This document shows, one piece after another, positions 26,879 to 35,078 of a stretch of 64,000 nucleotides of DNA. Position numbers and translations under genes: made by a program. This stretch comes from Cyclobacteriaceae bacterium (GTDB lineage: Bacteria > Bacteroidota > Bacteroidia > Cytophagales > Cyclobacteriaceae), in the NCBI GenBank assembly GCA_020832305.1, contig JAFIEV010000046.1:1-64000 (forward strand), given 5' to 3'. The notes below the pieces were generated by a model, which saw nothing but the letters and a program-made list of their open reading frames with translations, did not search any database and had not been told where the DNA came from. Position 1 is the stretch's first letter, and each line of letters begins with the position of its first letter.

Positions 26879-29263
26879 TTAATAGATTAACTGGAATTCG
26901 GGCATCAATAGTACAGCCCAGAAAAAATCCTGTATTTGTTCTGCTTCAGGGCTTTCGCCCAGCGCCTGTTTGGCGATAAGCAACTCTTTCTCCATGGGCT
27001 TGCGGAACAAAGCTTTCCTGTAAAATTCTTGAATAATTGCATCTCCATTCGAATATTGCTGTTGCCAGGCTTCTGCCCCCTTTTCCAAAACGGAAAATAA
27101 GCGCTCGCCATTGGTGAGTTCCAGCGATTGCAGTAAACTGGCCTGGGTATCGCGGGAGGTAGAAACGATTTCGCGGTTGGGTCGACCAAGCGCGGTGAGA
27201 AAACCATTGTTCGCCACCAATGAAGCGCGGGCAAATGAATGATCGCTACTTTCGGCTACATGGGAAAAGGGATTGTATTTTAGTTCTTCCGTTTCAAAAA
27301 CCGGAGTGACCAACTGACTTACTGCATCTGAAAACTGCTCGGCGGTCAGCCTTCTGCGCACCACACCACGAAAGATATAATCTTCTGCCATCAGTTCGTC
27401 CGGATTCTGTACGGTAACCGATGCCGACTGATAAATTTGCGAAGTGCCAATCCAGTACATCAGTTCTTTCATATCATAACCTTTCTCTGCGAATTCAGAA
27501 GCAAGCCAGTCGAGCAGATCCTGGCTCCAGGGTTCATTATCCATTTCATCCACCGGTTCTACGATGCCTCTGCCCATCATTTGCTTCCAAATTCGATTCA
27601 CAAGCGTGCGGGAGAGACGCCCATTGGCCGGTTGCACCAGGGCATCGGCCAGTTGCCGGAGCTTTTCAGCCCTGTTGGCGGCGCTGTCTATATCTCCGAG
27701 TTCCTCCCAGAGGATTTTGGTGCTGGCCATTACACCGGTCGGTTTGTCACAACGATGGATTTCCAAAACGCTGTCAGCAAAAATATTCGCAAATGCGTAG
27801 GCCTGATCGAGTTTCCAGTCAGAGATAAAGCTGTCATGGCAGGAGGCACATTTCAGGTTGAGTCCCAGTAATACCTGACCCACATTTTGCGCTGCCTGCA
27901 TTTCTGTACTTTGGCTGGAATTAACAGAACCCCGCCATTGTATTCCGGCGATAAATCCTTTTGAGCTATTGTCGGGGTTTAAAAGTTCCTTTACAAAGGT
28001 TTCATAAGGTTTATTGGTTTTCAGGGACTGATACAACCAGTCAGTGATATTAAAACGTCCTCTTGTTATATATCCAGTGCCTGTATAATCATTTCTCAGG
28101 GCATCGTTCCAGAAGGTAAGCCAATGCATGGCATAGTCATCATTTCTGTCTAAGAGTGCCCTCAACCATATTGACTTTTTGTCGGGTCGCGTATCCTGAA
28201 TAAAGGAATCCATCTCCTCGGGGCTAGGCATTAAACCGATGATATCCAGATAAATGCGGCGGAGATAGGTTTTATCATCGACCAATTGCTGCCAGGGTAT
28301 GTTTTTTTGCTGAAAATAATCATCAACCAAGCGGTCGATGGGATGTGAAATGTTATTCTTTGCTAAAGGCAATTCTGGTCGTCTCGGTTCCAGTTGCGCC
28401 ACCCGATATACGCTGTGTTGCTCCGCGCCCTCAGGCCACAGGGCGCCTTTTTCTATCCAAAGTCGAATGACCGCAATTTCCTTTTCATGGAGCAACTCCC
28501 CTTTGGAGGGCATCACTTCCTTATGATTTTTGGGAAGGGTAATTCTTCTGATGATTTCACTCTTGTCCGGGGCCCCCGGATGAATGATCTGTCCGGAGCT
28601 TCCGCCGGCAAAAATATGGTCTTTGGCATCTAAACGAAGCTCACCTTCAATTTTGGCACCACTATGACATTTATAACAGTTATGCGCCAGTATCGCCCTG
28701 ACCTGGCCTAACAATTTCAATTCCTGCGCTGCGTTTAGTGTACCGCTACCTGTTTCATATATTTCCACATCGAAATCCCCGGTAAAATCGTCGGATCGAA
28801 CGTTCCAGGGTAGTGTACTGCTCAGGTAATCCTCGCCATGGGTAAGGGAAGCCCCCATATGCCCGGCAATGGTAAGCACCAGTAGGGTTACAAATAAGCT
28901 TATTCGATATGTAATAATGCTGCGCGCGGTTTTATGTGTACTGATGCGGTATTGAGTGCCAATGACGACAAGGCTTAAAACAGCCGTAGCCAATCCTGTG
29001 ATTTTATGAAGGTCGAGAAGGTCACCAGAACTGCCCTGATTTTCAGCCAGTAAAATGCCTGCTATGGCAGCAAATACCGCACTCAATCCACCTGCCCAAA
29101 CCATCGCCTGAATACCCGGCCTCCATTTGCTGTCATATTTGCGAATCGATAGCAATTCCATAAGGCCGGCGAAGACCAGTAAGGCTACCGGAAAATGCAC
29201 AATAAGGGGGTGCAGTCTCCCCAGAAACTGCCAGAGCCAAAAACCATTGAAGTCCATGGTCAA
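26879..29263 (-). CDS. DUF2231-cytochrome-DUF1549-DUF1553 fusion protein (planctomycete cytochrome type)
   Basis: In this 794-aa protein, residues ~1-150 form a DUF2231-like membrane domain with four hydrophobic helices and the N-terminal GRLHPLIVHFP motif. A planctomycete cytochrome C domain follows, with CYKCH (Cys196-His200) in ILAHNCYKCHSGAKIEGELR. Then come DUF1549 (RRIYLDIIGLMPSPEEMDSF) with a second heme motif CASCH (Cys472-His476), and DUF1553 (LSRTLVNRIWKQMMGRGIVE; WLASEFAEKGYDMKELM). It is probably a membrane-anchored electron-transfer component for the partner DUF1501 and propeller proteins. The family function is unproven. Confidence 0.87.
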   Translation of the reverse strand: MTMDFNGFWLWQFLGRLHPLIVHFPVALLVFAGLMELLSIRKYDSKWRPGIQAMVWAGGLSAVFAAIAGILLAENQGSSGDLLDLHKITGLATAVLSLVVIGTQYRISTHKTARSIITYRISLFVTLLVLTIAGHMGASLTHGEDYLSSTLPWNVRSDDFTGDFDVEIYETGSGTLNAAQELKLLGQVRAILAHNCYKCHSGAKIEGELRLDAKDHIFAGGSSGQIIHPGAPDKSEIIRRITLPKNHKEVMPSKGELLHEKEIAVIRLWIEKGALWPEGAEQHSVYRVAQLEPRRPELPLAKNNISHPIDRLVDDYFQQKNIPWQQLVDDKTYLRRIYLDIIGLMPSPEEMDSFIQDTRPDKKSIWLRALLDRNDDYAMHWLTFWNDALRNDYTGTGYITRGRFNITDWLYQSLKTNKPYETFVKELLNPDNSSKGFIAGIQWRGSVNSSQSTEMQAAQNVGQVLLGLNLKCASCHDSFISDWKLDQAYAFANIFADSVLEIHRCDKPTGVMASTKILWEELGDIDSAANRAEKLRQLADALVQPANGRLSRTLVNRIWKQMMGRGIVEPVDEMDNEPWSQDLLDWLASEFAEKGYDMKELMYWIGTSQIYQSASVTVQNPDELMAEDYIFRGVVRRRLTAEQFSDAVSQLVTPVFETEELKYNPFSHVAESSDHSFARASLVANNGFLTALGRPNREIVSTSRDTQASLLQSLELTNGERLFSVLEKGAEAWQQQYSNGDAIIQEFYRKALFRKPMEKELLIAKQALGESPEAEQIQDFFWAVLLMPEFQLIY

Positions 29264-29424
29264 ACTTAATGGAAAGCTTTTAAAATTGAAATTGAGAAGG
29301 CAAATATTATTTGGGGCTATCGAAAAATAAGAATATGTTTAGCCTTTTAAGCCATCGAATTTCACATTTTTATATGATTTAATGGTCTTATGATGATTTT
29401 TAAAGGTATTTATATAAAAAAGCC

Positions 29425-30759
29425 ATGTTGATATTTAACAACCCCTGGAAATTAATCGGCCTTTTTGTTCTGGCCCTGTTTTTTATATCGGCGATTCCTG
29501 CCGGAGTTCAGGAAGTGACCGGCCAAACCGACAGCAGTGAACCCTCGGGCTTATTTTTGACATGGCAGCGCGATCCCACCACTACGATGACCATCGACTG
29601 GCATACGCGGCCTGAAGATCAGGTAATTAAATTGTTGCAATACAGGGAGCTCGATACAAAAGAATGGAAGAAAATGACCCCAACCTCCCATCCATTTCCC
29701 TATTCTGACCGGATGATACATCGCGTTGAAATTACAGGATTGAAGAAGGCCACCTATTATGAATTCAAAGTAGGCGCTTTTGAAAGGATTTACAAATTCC
29801 GCACGATGCCCGGACATATTTATGAACCCCTGCGGTTTGCTGCCGGAGGGGATACAGCCAGCGGCGATTTATTCAGACAAATGAATGAAACGGTAATGAA
29901 ATACGAATTGGATTTTATTGTCTGGGGTGGTGACCTGGCCTATGCCAACGGACTGGCGGAAAACCTGCACCTCTGGATTCGTTGGTTTGAACGCATCAGG
30001 GAAGACCTTATTACAGATGACGGTAGGGTGGTGCCCATTATCGTGGCATTAGGCAACCACGATGTGGTGGACCATCATTATCCCGGTTCTGAAAAGATGA
30101 TTGAAGAAAACTGGAGTCAGCATGAATTTATCGCGAAAGTAAAAAAGGGTGAAATGGAAGAGGCCACCGATGAGTCACGGGCGAAAAAAGGGCCGTATTT
30201 CTACAAATTGTTTGCTTTCCCCGGACAGCCGGGTTATGGGGTTTTGGATTTTGGCTCCTATTTGAGTTTATTTTGTCTCGACAGTTCACACAGTAACCTG
30301 ATCAGTGGAAATCAAACGGCCTGGCTAAAAGAAGTATTGGAGGCCAGGGTTGGCAGGCCGCATCTGATACCTTTTTATCACAAGCCTGCTTATCCTTCGA
30401 TGCGCGTACAGCCTGGGGGTGTGCGTAATCAGTTTTGGTCTGAGCAGGTATTGCAGCATTGGGTGCCTTTGTTCGAGAAGTACGGTGTAAGGGTAGCCCT
30501 GGAAAACGATGACCACACCTACAAGCGTACCTATCCTTTACGCGGCGATATGGTCGATCCAACGGGTATTGTATATATTGGCGATGGATCCTGGGGGGTT
30601 AGAAAACGGGTGCCCAAAACACCGGAGGAAGTATGGTATTTGCAGCGATCGGCGCAGGAGAACTCCGCCATAATCGTTACCCTTCATGGACCACATCAAC
30701 ATTTTCTGATGATCAATGAAGAAGGAAAAATTTTAGATGAATATCCGGCGACAAGGTGA
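29425..30759 (+). CDS. Secreted purple-acid-phosphatase-like metallophosphoesterase
   Basis: This 444-aa protein has a signal peptide (LIGLFVLALFFISAIPAGV). Residues ~40-135 look like the N-terminal fibronectin-type domain of purple acid phosphatases (GLFLTWQRDPTTTMTIDWHT; HRVEITGLKKATYYEFKVG). The catalytic domain has GGDTA, WGGDLAYANG, ALGNHD, PFYHKPAY and EDDH-like NDDHTYKRT segments, which supply the two-metal ligands. It probably dephosphorylates organic phosphates outside the cytoplasm. It stands alone, divergent from the DUF1553 gene. Confidence 0.87.
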   Translation: MLIFNNPWKLIGLFVLALFFISAIPAGVQEVTGQTDSSEPSGLFLTWQRDPTTTMTIDWHTRPEDQVIKLLQYRELDTKEWKKMTPTSHPFPYSDRMIHRVEITGLKKATYYEFKVGAFERIYKFRTMPGHIYEPLRFAAGGDTASGDLFRQMNETVMKYELDFIVWGGDLAYANGLAENLHLWIRWFERIREDLITDDGRVVPIIVALGNHDVVDHHYPGSEKMIEENWSQHEFIAKVKKGEMEEATDESRAKKGPYFYKLFAFPGQPGYGVLDFGSYLSLFCLDSSHSNLISGNQTAWLKEVLEARVGRPHLIPFYHKPAYPSMRVQPGGVRNQFWSEQVLQHWVPLFEKYGVRVALENDDHTYKRTYPLRGDMVDPTGIVYIGDGSWGVRKRVPKTPEEVWYLQRSAQENSAIIVTLHGPHQHFLMINEEGKILDEYPATR

Positions 30760-30810
30760 AATTGAGTCGAAGGTGAAATCCCAAAAACGCAGTGTATTGG
30801 GAGTGAAACG

Positions 30811-30880
30811 GGATGCGTGATGCGTAATCCGTGATGCGTAATCCGTGATGCGTGATCCGTAATGCGTAATCCGTGATGCG
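30811..30880. repeat. Low-complexity tandem of GATGCGTAATCC units
   Basis: Alternating GTGATGCG and GTAATCC(G) words repeat about six times. The tail CGAGATGGGTGG recurs at about 32528-32540, and a decayed version is near 31862-31873. Confidence 0.6.
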
Positions 30881-31062
30881 AGATGGGTGGTTGGTTGAGT
30901 TGTTTAGGTGTTGAGTTGATTAGATGTTTAGATGTTGAGTTGTTTAGCTCGTAGATCATTATTGGTTAAACATGTTCACCTGTCGCAAGTTTACAACTTG
31001 TAATTTTATCAATGAAAAGCAGGGTTTAAAACCTAGAAATACTGATATTTTTTACCGTCCCT

Positions 31063-31086
31063 GTTGTTGGAGTTTTCTCCAACAAC
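31063..31086. repeat. GTTGTTGGAG hairpin
   Basis: GTTGTTGGAG (31063-31072), loop TTTT, CTCCAACAAC (31077-31086): perfect 10-bp arms. The motif also forms part of both units of the direct repeat at 25204-25389. Confidence 0.6.
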
Positions 31087-31227
31087 CACCCCCATTCATG
31101 AACGTGATGTGTGACAGTGTTAAATGTTAAATATTCGGTACTCGAGGTTGGATGCAAACAACAACTTTTAAATTTTCCACATATTCGAATATTTTTAGTA
31201 AAAACGCCCATTAAAAAGCCGGAAGCA

Positions 31228-31256
31228 ACATGTCAGGTTTTCAACACATGACATGT
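31228..31256. repeat. ACATGTCA inverted repeat
   Basis: ACATGTCA (31228-31235) and TGACATGT (31249-31256) are perfect 8-bp arms. The interior GGTTTTCAACAC resembles the palindrome at 1143-1161. Confidence 0.45.
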
Positions 31257-31611
31257 CTTTACACTTGAATGACAGACACTCGGTACACCCAACGCTGGCC
31301 AAGGCTGGCGCACGCGTGCCGCTATTATATATCCGAAAATCAAATGATTACAAACATTTTCAGCCTGTCCCGAACAGCACCAGATACGATTATTAAGGTA
31401 CGTGGATGGCTGTGGTTTCCATTCCTCGTCGCAGATTGAGGCTAAAGATCGGCGTTTTGACAGTGCCTCCATGTATAACCAGAAAGCCCTGAATCCGAAG
31501 GATTCTAATGTCTATAGCACAAATGTACATGCTATGCAATCGACCCCGGAGGGTGTCGCATCTATATAAAAACCAGTCAGGGCACGCGTGCCGCATGTGC
31601 TTTCTTGCATC

Positions 31612-31710
31612 GCTAGCGCACGCGTGCCGCGTGTGCTTTATTTATTAAATACATGAATATCAATAACATATATTACAAAGCAATCAGTATCACGCGGGGA
31701 CAGGTGCCAC
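31612..31710. repeat. Dispersed ~100-bp repeat, copy 2
   Basis: Same orientation and block order as copy 1 at 20913-21012: GCTAGCGCACGCGTGCCG, GTGTGCTTTATT, TGAATATCAA, ATCACGCGGGGACAGGTGCC. A truncated core (GGCACGCGTGCCGCATGTGC) lies 30 bp upstream at 31581. Confidence 0.6.
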
Positions 31711-31779
31711 AGCGGAAGTGGATTAAAAATTTGTGGGTGAAACATTATCCAAAGTTAGGTGTAAGGGTTTCAGTGCTTA

Positions 31780-31797
31780 TTGGTGGAAAAACACCAA
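31780..31797. repeat. TTGGTG/CACCAA hairpin (inverted copy)
   Basis: TTGGTG, loop GAAAAA, CACCAA, followed by CAAGAGGGAGGG. It is the reverse-complement orientation of the element at 25167-25192. Confidence 0.5.
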
Positions 31798-31960
31798 CAA
31801 GAGGGAGGGTTTAGATGAACCATGATTTTTTCTACACTTTCCGACCGGGGGCGTGATGTATTACGAGATGGGTGTTTAGTTGGTTAGGTGTTCAACTTAA
31901 TGACTCATTAGCCCCGGTTATTGATTGTGAAAGTCTTGCGCCATTACCTCAACCAACATA

Positions 31961-32248
31961 TCATGGCTTCAAGAGCCTTGAAGAATGGTGAATGGTTAAA
32001 ATTTCGATTTTGTCAGGATCTTTTATTTCGTATATTAACCGATAATTGCCTTCAATCAACTCTCTGATTTTAGTGTTGTTGATTTCTGGCACATTTCTTC
32101 CAATTTCAGGATAATCTTTTAATTTTTCGGTTTTAGCAAATATTCGGTCGACTGTAAGATCGGCATATTTAGGACTATCTTTAGCGATATATTCTGCAAT
32201 TTCATTTAAATCCTAAATGACTCTCTTAATCCAAATTATTTCGACCAT
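31961..32248 (-). pseudogene. ParE/RelE-type toxin gene with an in-frame amber codon
   Basis: From ATG 32248 the minus strand reads MVEIIWIKRVI, then TAG at 32213-32215. The same frame continues DLNEIAEYIAKDSPKYADLT, IFAKTEKLKDYPEIGRNVPE, IRELIEGNYRLIYEI and ILTIHHSSRLL to TGA at 31961. This is a complete 95-codon ParE/RelE-family toxin with a single nonsense codon at position 12 and no frameshift. The start overlaps the antitoxin stop by 13 bp, the normal arrangement for such pairs. As written the toxin would not be made, unless translation restarts internally or the stop is read through. Confidence 0.72.
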
Positions 32249-32418
32249 TTCACAATCATATTCTTAGGATCATTTTCAGCATATTTCAACCCTTCACTGG
32301 ATTGTTTCTGTGCTTCTTCTACCTTTTGAATAATGATTAGCCGATCAACCAGATCGTCGATGGAGAACTCTTCTGGTAAATCGCCAAGGGTTTCAATAAG
32401 TTTTGATTTTCTAATCAT
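32236..32418 (-). CDS. Small antitoxin of a ParE/RelE-type pair
   Basis: This 60-aa protein (MIRKSKLIETLGDLPEEFSI, then DDLVDRLIIIQKVEEAQKQS) is mostly helical and charged, like antitoxins found directly upstream of ParE-type toxins in Bacteroidota. It overlaps the disrupted toxin gene by 13 bp. It is the only intact part of the module. The identity rests mostly on context. Confidence 0.65.
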   Translation of the reverse strand: MIRKSKLIETLGDLPEEFSIDDLVDRLIIIQKVEEAQKQSSEGLKYAENDPKNMIVKWSK

Positions 32419-32802
32419 GCTTTTTAAATCTTTCGTTTAAATAACGTAAAAAGCCGGCAAAAAGCCACTAAATAATTGTTCTTTTTTTATCTCTGAGCAT
32501 TGTTTTGCGAATACGTGATGCGGAATGCGAGATGGGTGGTGAGTTGTCCAGGGGTATGGGGTAATGGTAAGTTGGTAAGTTGTTTATTTGTTTATTCATT
32601 TAGGGGTGAGGTGAAAGCTCAAAGGTGAAAGGATAACATGTGTTTAATTGCTGAGCAAAGATTTATCCCTTTAACAATCAAAATTAAAAATATTGAATTT
32701 TGCGGCCTGAAATAGAAGTTATTTTTCATTGGCGTCAAAAATTATTCATATTACTTGTGGATTATAAATTATTTTTTCACCTTTAAATTTCAAGTCAGAT
32801 CC

Positions 32803-33444
32803 ATGGAGCAAAAGTCTTCCTCTTTTTTGGGTAAAAATCCTTTAAAATTTCCACCAGATCAATCTGTGGGTTCGGATATACGTGACCTTGATGTCTGGAA
32901 AGCCTTTAAGGAGGGAGATGAATCAGCCTTTATTAAGATTTACAAGCTACACACGCAATCCTTGTTTAACTATGGTTGTCAGTTTACCGGTGACAGAGAA
33001 TTGATCAAGGATTGCCTGCAGGACTTTTTTATAGATCTTAGAAGAAGAAGGGAGCATTTGTCAGATACAGATAATATAAGGTTTTACCTGATGAAAGGTT
33101 TTCGTCGACGTCTGGTGCATGATTATGAAAAGCAACTCAAAGAAAAAGTAAAATCAGGTGATTTGATAGGCACTATGTTTGAGGTTGAGCTTTCCCATGA
33201 ATTGAAATTGATCGAAAGTCAGATGGAAGCTCAGCAGCTCATTCGTTTAAATAAAGCATTGGAAAAATTACCTTCCAGGGAGCGCGAAGCCATTTTTTAT
33301 TTTTATTATGAGAATCTGAGTTATCAGCAAATCGCAGAATTGCTACAGATGGATCACGTATCCTCTGCCCGCCGCATCATCTACAGAGCCCTGGCCAAAA
33401 TGAGAGAGATCATAATAGGCTTGTTTATTTTTATCCTTTTTTGA
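32803..33444 (+). CDS. ECF-type RNA polymerase sigma-70 factor
   Basis: The ATG at 32803 is preferred to 32755: the extra 16 residues (MWIINYFFTFKFQVRS) are unlike sigma factors. The 213-aa product has sigma region 2 (AFIKIYKLHTQSLFNYGCQF; LIKDCLQDFFIDLRRRR; FYLMKGFRRRL) and region 4 (ALEKLPSREREAIFYFYYEN; LSYQQIAELLQMDHVSSARR). It belongs to the FecI-like sigmas that are paired with FecR in Bacteroidota and held inactive until the outer-membrane transporter signals. fecR is 406 bp downstream, an unusually wide gap that contains a MITE-like insertion. Confidence 0.9.
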   Translation: MEQKSSSFLGKNPLKFPPDQSVGSDIRDLDVWKAFKEGDESAFIKIYKLHTQSLFNYGCQFTGDRELIKDCLQDFFIDLRRRREHLSDTDNIRFYLMKGFRRRLVHDYEKQLKEKVKSGDLIGTMFEVELSHELKLIESQMEAQQLIRLNKALEKLPSREREAIFYFYYENLSYQQIAELLQMDHVSSARRIIYRALAKMREIIIGLFIFILF

Positions 33445-33529
33445 AAATGGATACTGGTTCATATTAGTGCCCAAAGTGATCATTGAAACACTAAATAACC
33501 CACGTTTCGTACCACAAGAATATTTGTCA

Positions 33530-33616
33530 AAAATGGAAAAATAAAGTACCAAAACTCCTCCCTTGAGGGAGGTGAAGGAGGGTGTTATTCATAAAAAAAC
33601 TTTATTTTTCCATTTT
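33530..33616. mobile_element. MITE-like element, copy 1 (between sigma and fecR)
   Basis: An 87-bp element with perfect 18-bp terminal inverted repeats: AAAATGGAAAAATAAAGT (33530-33547) and ACTTTATTTTTCCATTTT (33599-33616). The interior CTCCCTTGAGGGAGGTGAAG then GAGGGTGTT is shared with a second copy at 52494-52569. It encodes nothing. A transposase with matching ends is not present in the window. Confidence 0.72.
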
Positions 33617-33850
33617 CTTCAAACAGAAAGCTATTTGTTTGCAAAAATCGATGAAAGTTTTTATGAGACACTGTTCGGACCTTAAAAAATCGATCAAAGG
33701 TAAATATATTTCAAATAACCAATTGATTTGTTGCAAAAAGCGCAACAATTTGCTCAAATCATTGTATGCATTGTAAATATTTAATTTTTTTGAAAAATCC
33801 CGGTATCATTTACCATTAGTGCACCTTTTATTATTAGAAAGTTAAGAAGA

Positions 33851-34918
33851 ATGAAAGGAGAAGATTCCGATTTAATGGTTCGATTGATTTCGGACAAGGC
33901 ATTTATTAACTGGGTTATTCGCCCTGATAAGGACAGTACCTTGTATTGGGAGAAATGGCAGGAGTCCAGACCAGATCACAGTGAAACGCTTGCAAAAGCC
34001 AGAGAGTTTGTATTGCGTATTAAGTTTAAAGAGTACAGGTTAAGTGAAAGTGAAAATAGTACCTTGCTCAGTAATATTATTTCATCTGAAGAACCTGGAC
34101 GCTTTAAGAAACTCACCGGGACCAAACCAACGCATAGTAATGACTATCCATACATTAGAACCCTGCTCAGATATGCTGCCATGGTATCAATATTTATACT
34201 GGCAGCTTATGCCTACCGTTATATGCAAGATGATGTAAAAAGACTCACCCCGCAGCCTGAGCCGGTTACGTTTAGTAAAACCAATCCCAAAATCCACAAG
34301 TCGCGGTTTTCATTGCCTGATGGCAGTATAGTAAGTTTAAATGCAGAGAGCAGTATTGATTATATATTTGATTTCCAGAAAGGAGAAAGGGAAGTTTTCT
34401 TAAAAGGAGAAGCTTTTTTTGAAGTAAAGAAGAATGAAAAGTATCCCTTTATTGTTCACGCCGGGGGAATAGCAACCCGGGCATTGGGAACTTCCTTTAA
34501 CATCAGATATTTTGAGAATGAACCCAGTGTAAACATTGCATTGCTATCAGGCAGGGTCGGAATGGAGCTTGAAAAAGGGAAACTCGATGCAGAAAATACG
34601 TTTCTATTGCCGGGAGAAAAGTTGATTTACCAACGGGAAAACGGCATCAATGAGAAGGTAAAATTTGAGCCAATGGATGATCTGGCATGGAAAGATGGCG
34701 TTTTAGTGTTTAAAAATGCCGATTTCGATGAATTTGTCCGCAGGCTTGAGCATTGGTTTGGGGTAGACTTTTCCATTGAAGGCACACCGAAGGAAGTTTG
34801 GAATGTGAATGGACGTTTTACCACGGAAACGCTACGAGAAATACTGGTTGGGGTTAATTTTACTTATGATATAGAATATAGCATAAAAGGTGAAGATGTT
34901 ATACTAAAGCTAAAATAA
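33851..34918 (+). CDS. FecR-family anti-sigma factor
   Basis: In this 355-aa protein, an N-terminal cytoplasmic helical part (~1-100) is followed by one transmembrane helix (YAAMVSIFILAAYAYRY, ~110-125), a periplasmic FecR domain (RFSLPDGSIVSLNAESSIDY; VFLKGEAFFEVKKNEKYPFI; ALGTSFNIR; LLPGEKLIY) and a C-terminal DUF4974 (FKNADFDEFVRRLEHWFGVD; NVNGRFTTETLREIL). It should sequester the upstream sigma factor and release it when the SusC-type transporter with an STN domain (35079) signals substrate. Confidence 0.93.
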   Translation: MKGEDSDLMVRLISDKAFINWVIRPDKDSTLYWEKWQESRPDHSETLAKAREFVLRIKFKEYRLSESENSTLLSNIISSEEPGRFKKLTGTKPTHSNDYPYIRTLLRYAAMVSIFILAAYAYRYMQDDVKRLTPQPEPVTFSKTNPKIHKSRFSLPDGSIVSLNAESSIDYIFDFQKGEREVFLKGEAFFEVKKNEKYPFIVHAGGIATRALGTSFNIRYFENEPSVNIALLSGRVGMELEKGKLDAENTFLLPGEKLIYQRENGINEKVKFEPMDDLAWKDGVLVFKNADFDEFVRRLEHWFGVDFSIEGTPKEVWNVNGRFTTETLREILVGVNFTYDIEYSIKGEDVILKLK

Positions 34919-34950
34919 ACACCTATGAGGAAGTATTATAAAAACACATA

Positions 34951-34986
34951 AAAAAACGGCTGCTTACCAGGTAAGCCACCGTTTTT
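34951..34986 (+). terminator. Hairpin with T run between fecR and susC
   Basis: ACGG...GCTTACC (up to 34968) pairs with GGTAAGC...CCGT, flanked by AAAAAA on the left and TTTTT (34982-34986) on the right. It lies 32 bp after the fecR stop and 93 bp before susC. It could terminate the fecR transcript or attenuate read-through so that susC needs its own promoter. Confidence 0.65.
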
Positions 34987-35078
34987 AGTTTAGCTCTCAT
35001 AATTTGCATTACAGTTTGGGGAAACGATTCTGCCTAAATGAGAGCCCGTTGCTCATATATTAAACAACATTTAAAGTT

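Larger units (their letters stand above)
30760..31960. other. Repeat-dense noncoding region
   Basis: About 1.2 kb has no credible gene. It contains a GATGCGTAATCC-type tandem (30811-30880), TTGAGTTGTTTAG-like runs (~30894-30950), hairpins at 31063 and 31228, GCACGCGTGCC cores at 31307 and 31581, a second copy of the 100-bp element at 31612, and a CACCAACAA hairpin at 31780. Related low-complexity text continues at 32510-32600. Confidence 0.55.

Noticed and set aside
26307-26882. 191-codon plus-strand frame
   Set aside because: Antisense to the DUF1501 gene; the overlapping Tat signal and family motifs are on the other strand.
30811-30880. Possible CRISPR array
   Set aside because: Units are about 7-15 nt with no unique spacers of constant length and no cas genes; it is a low-complexity tandem.
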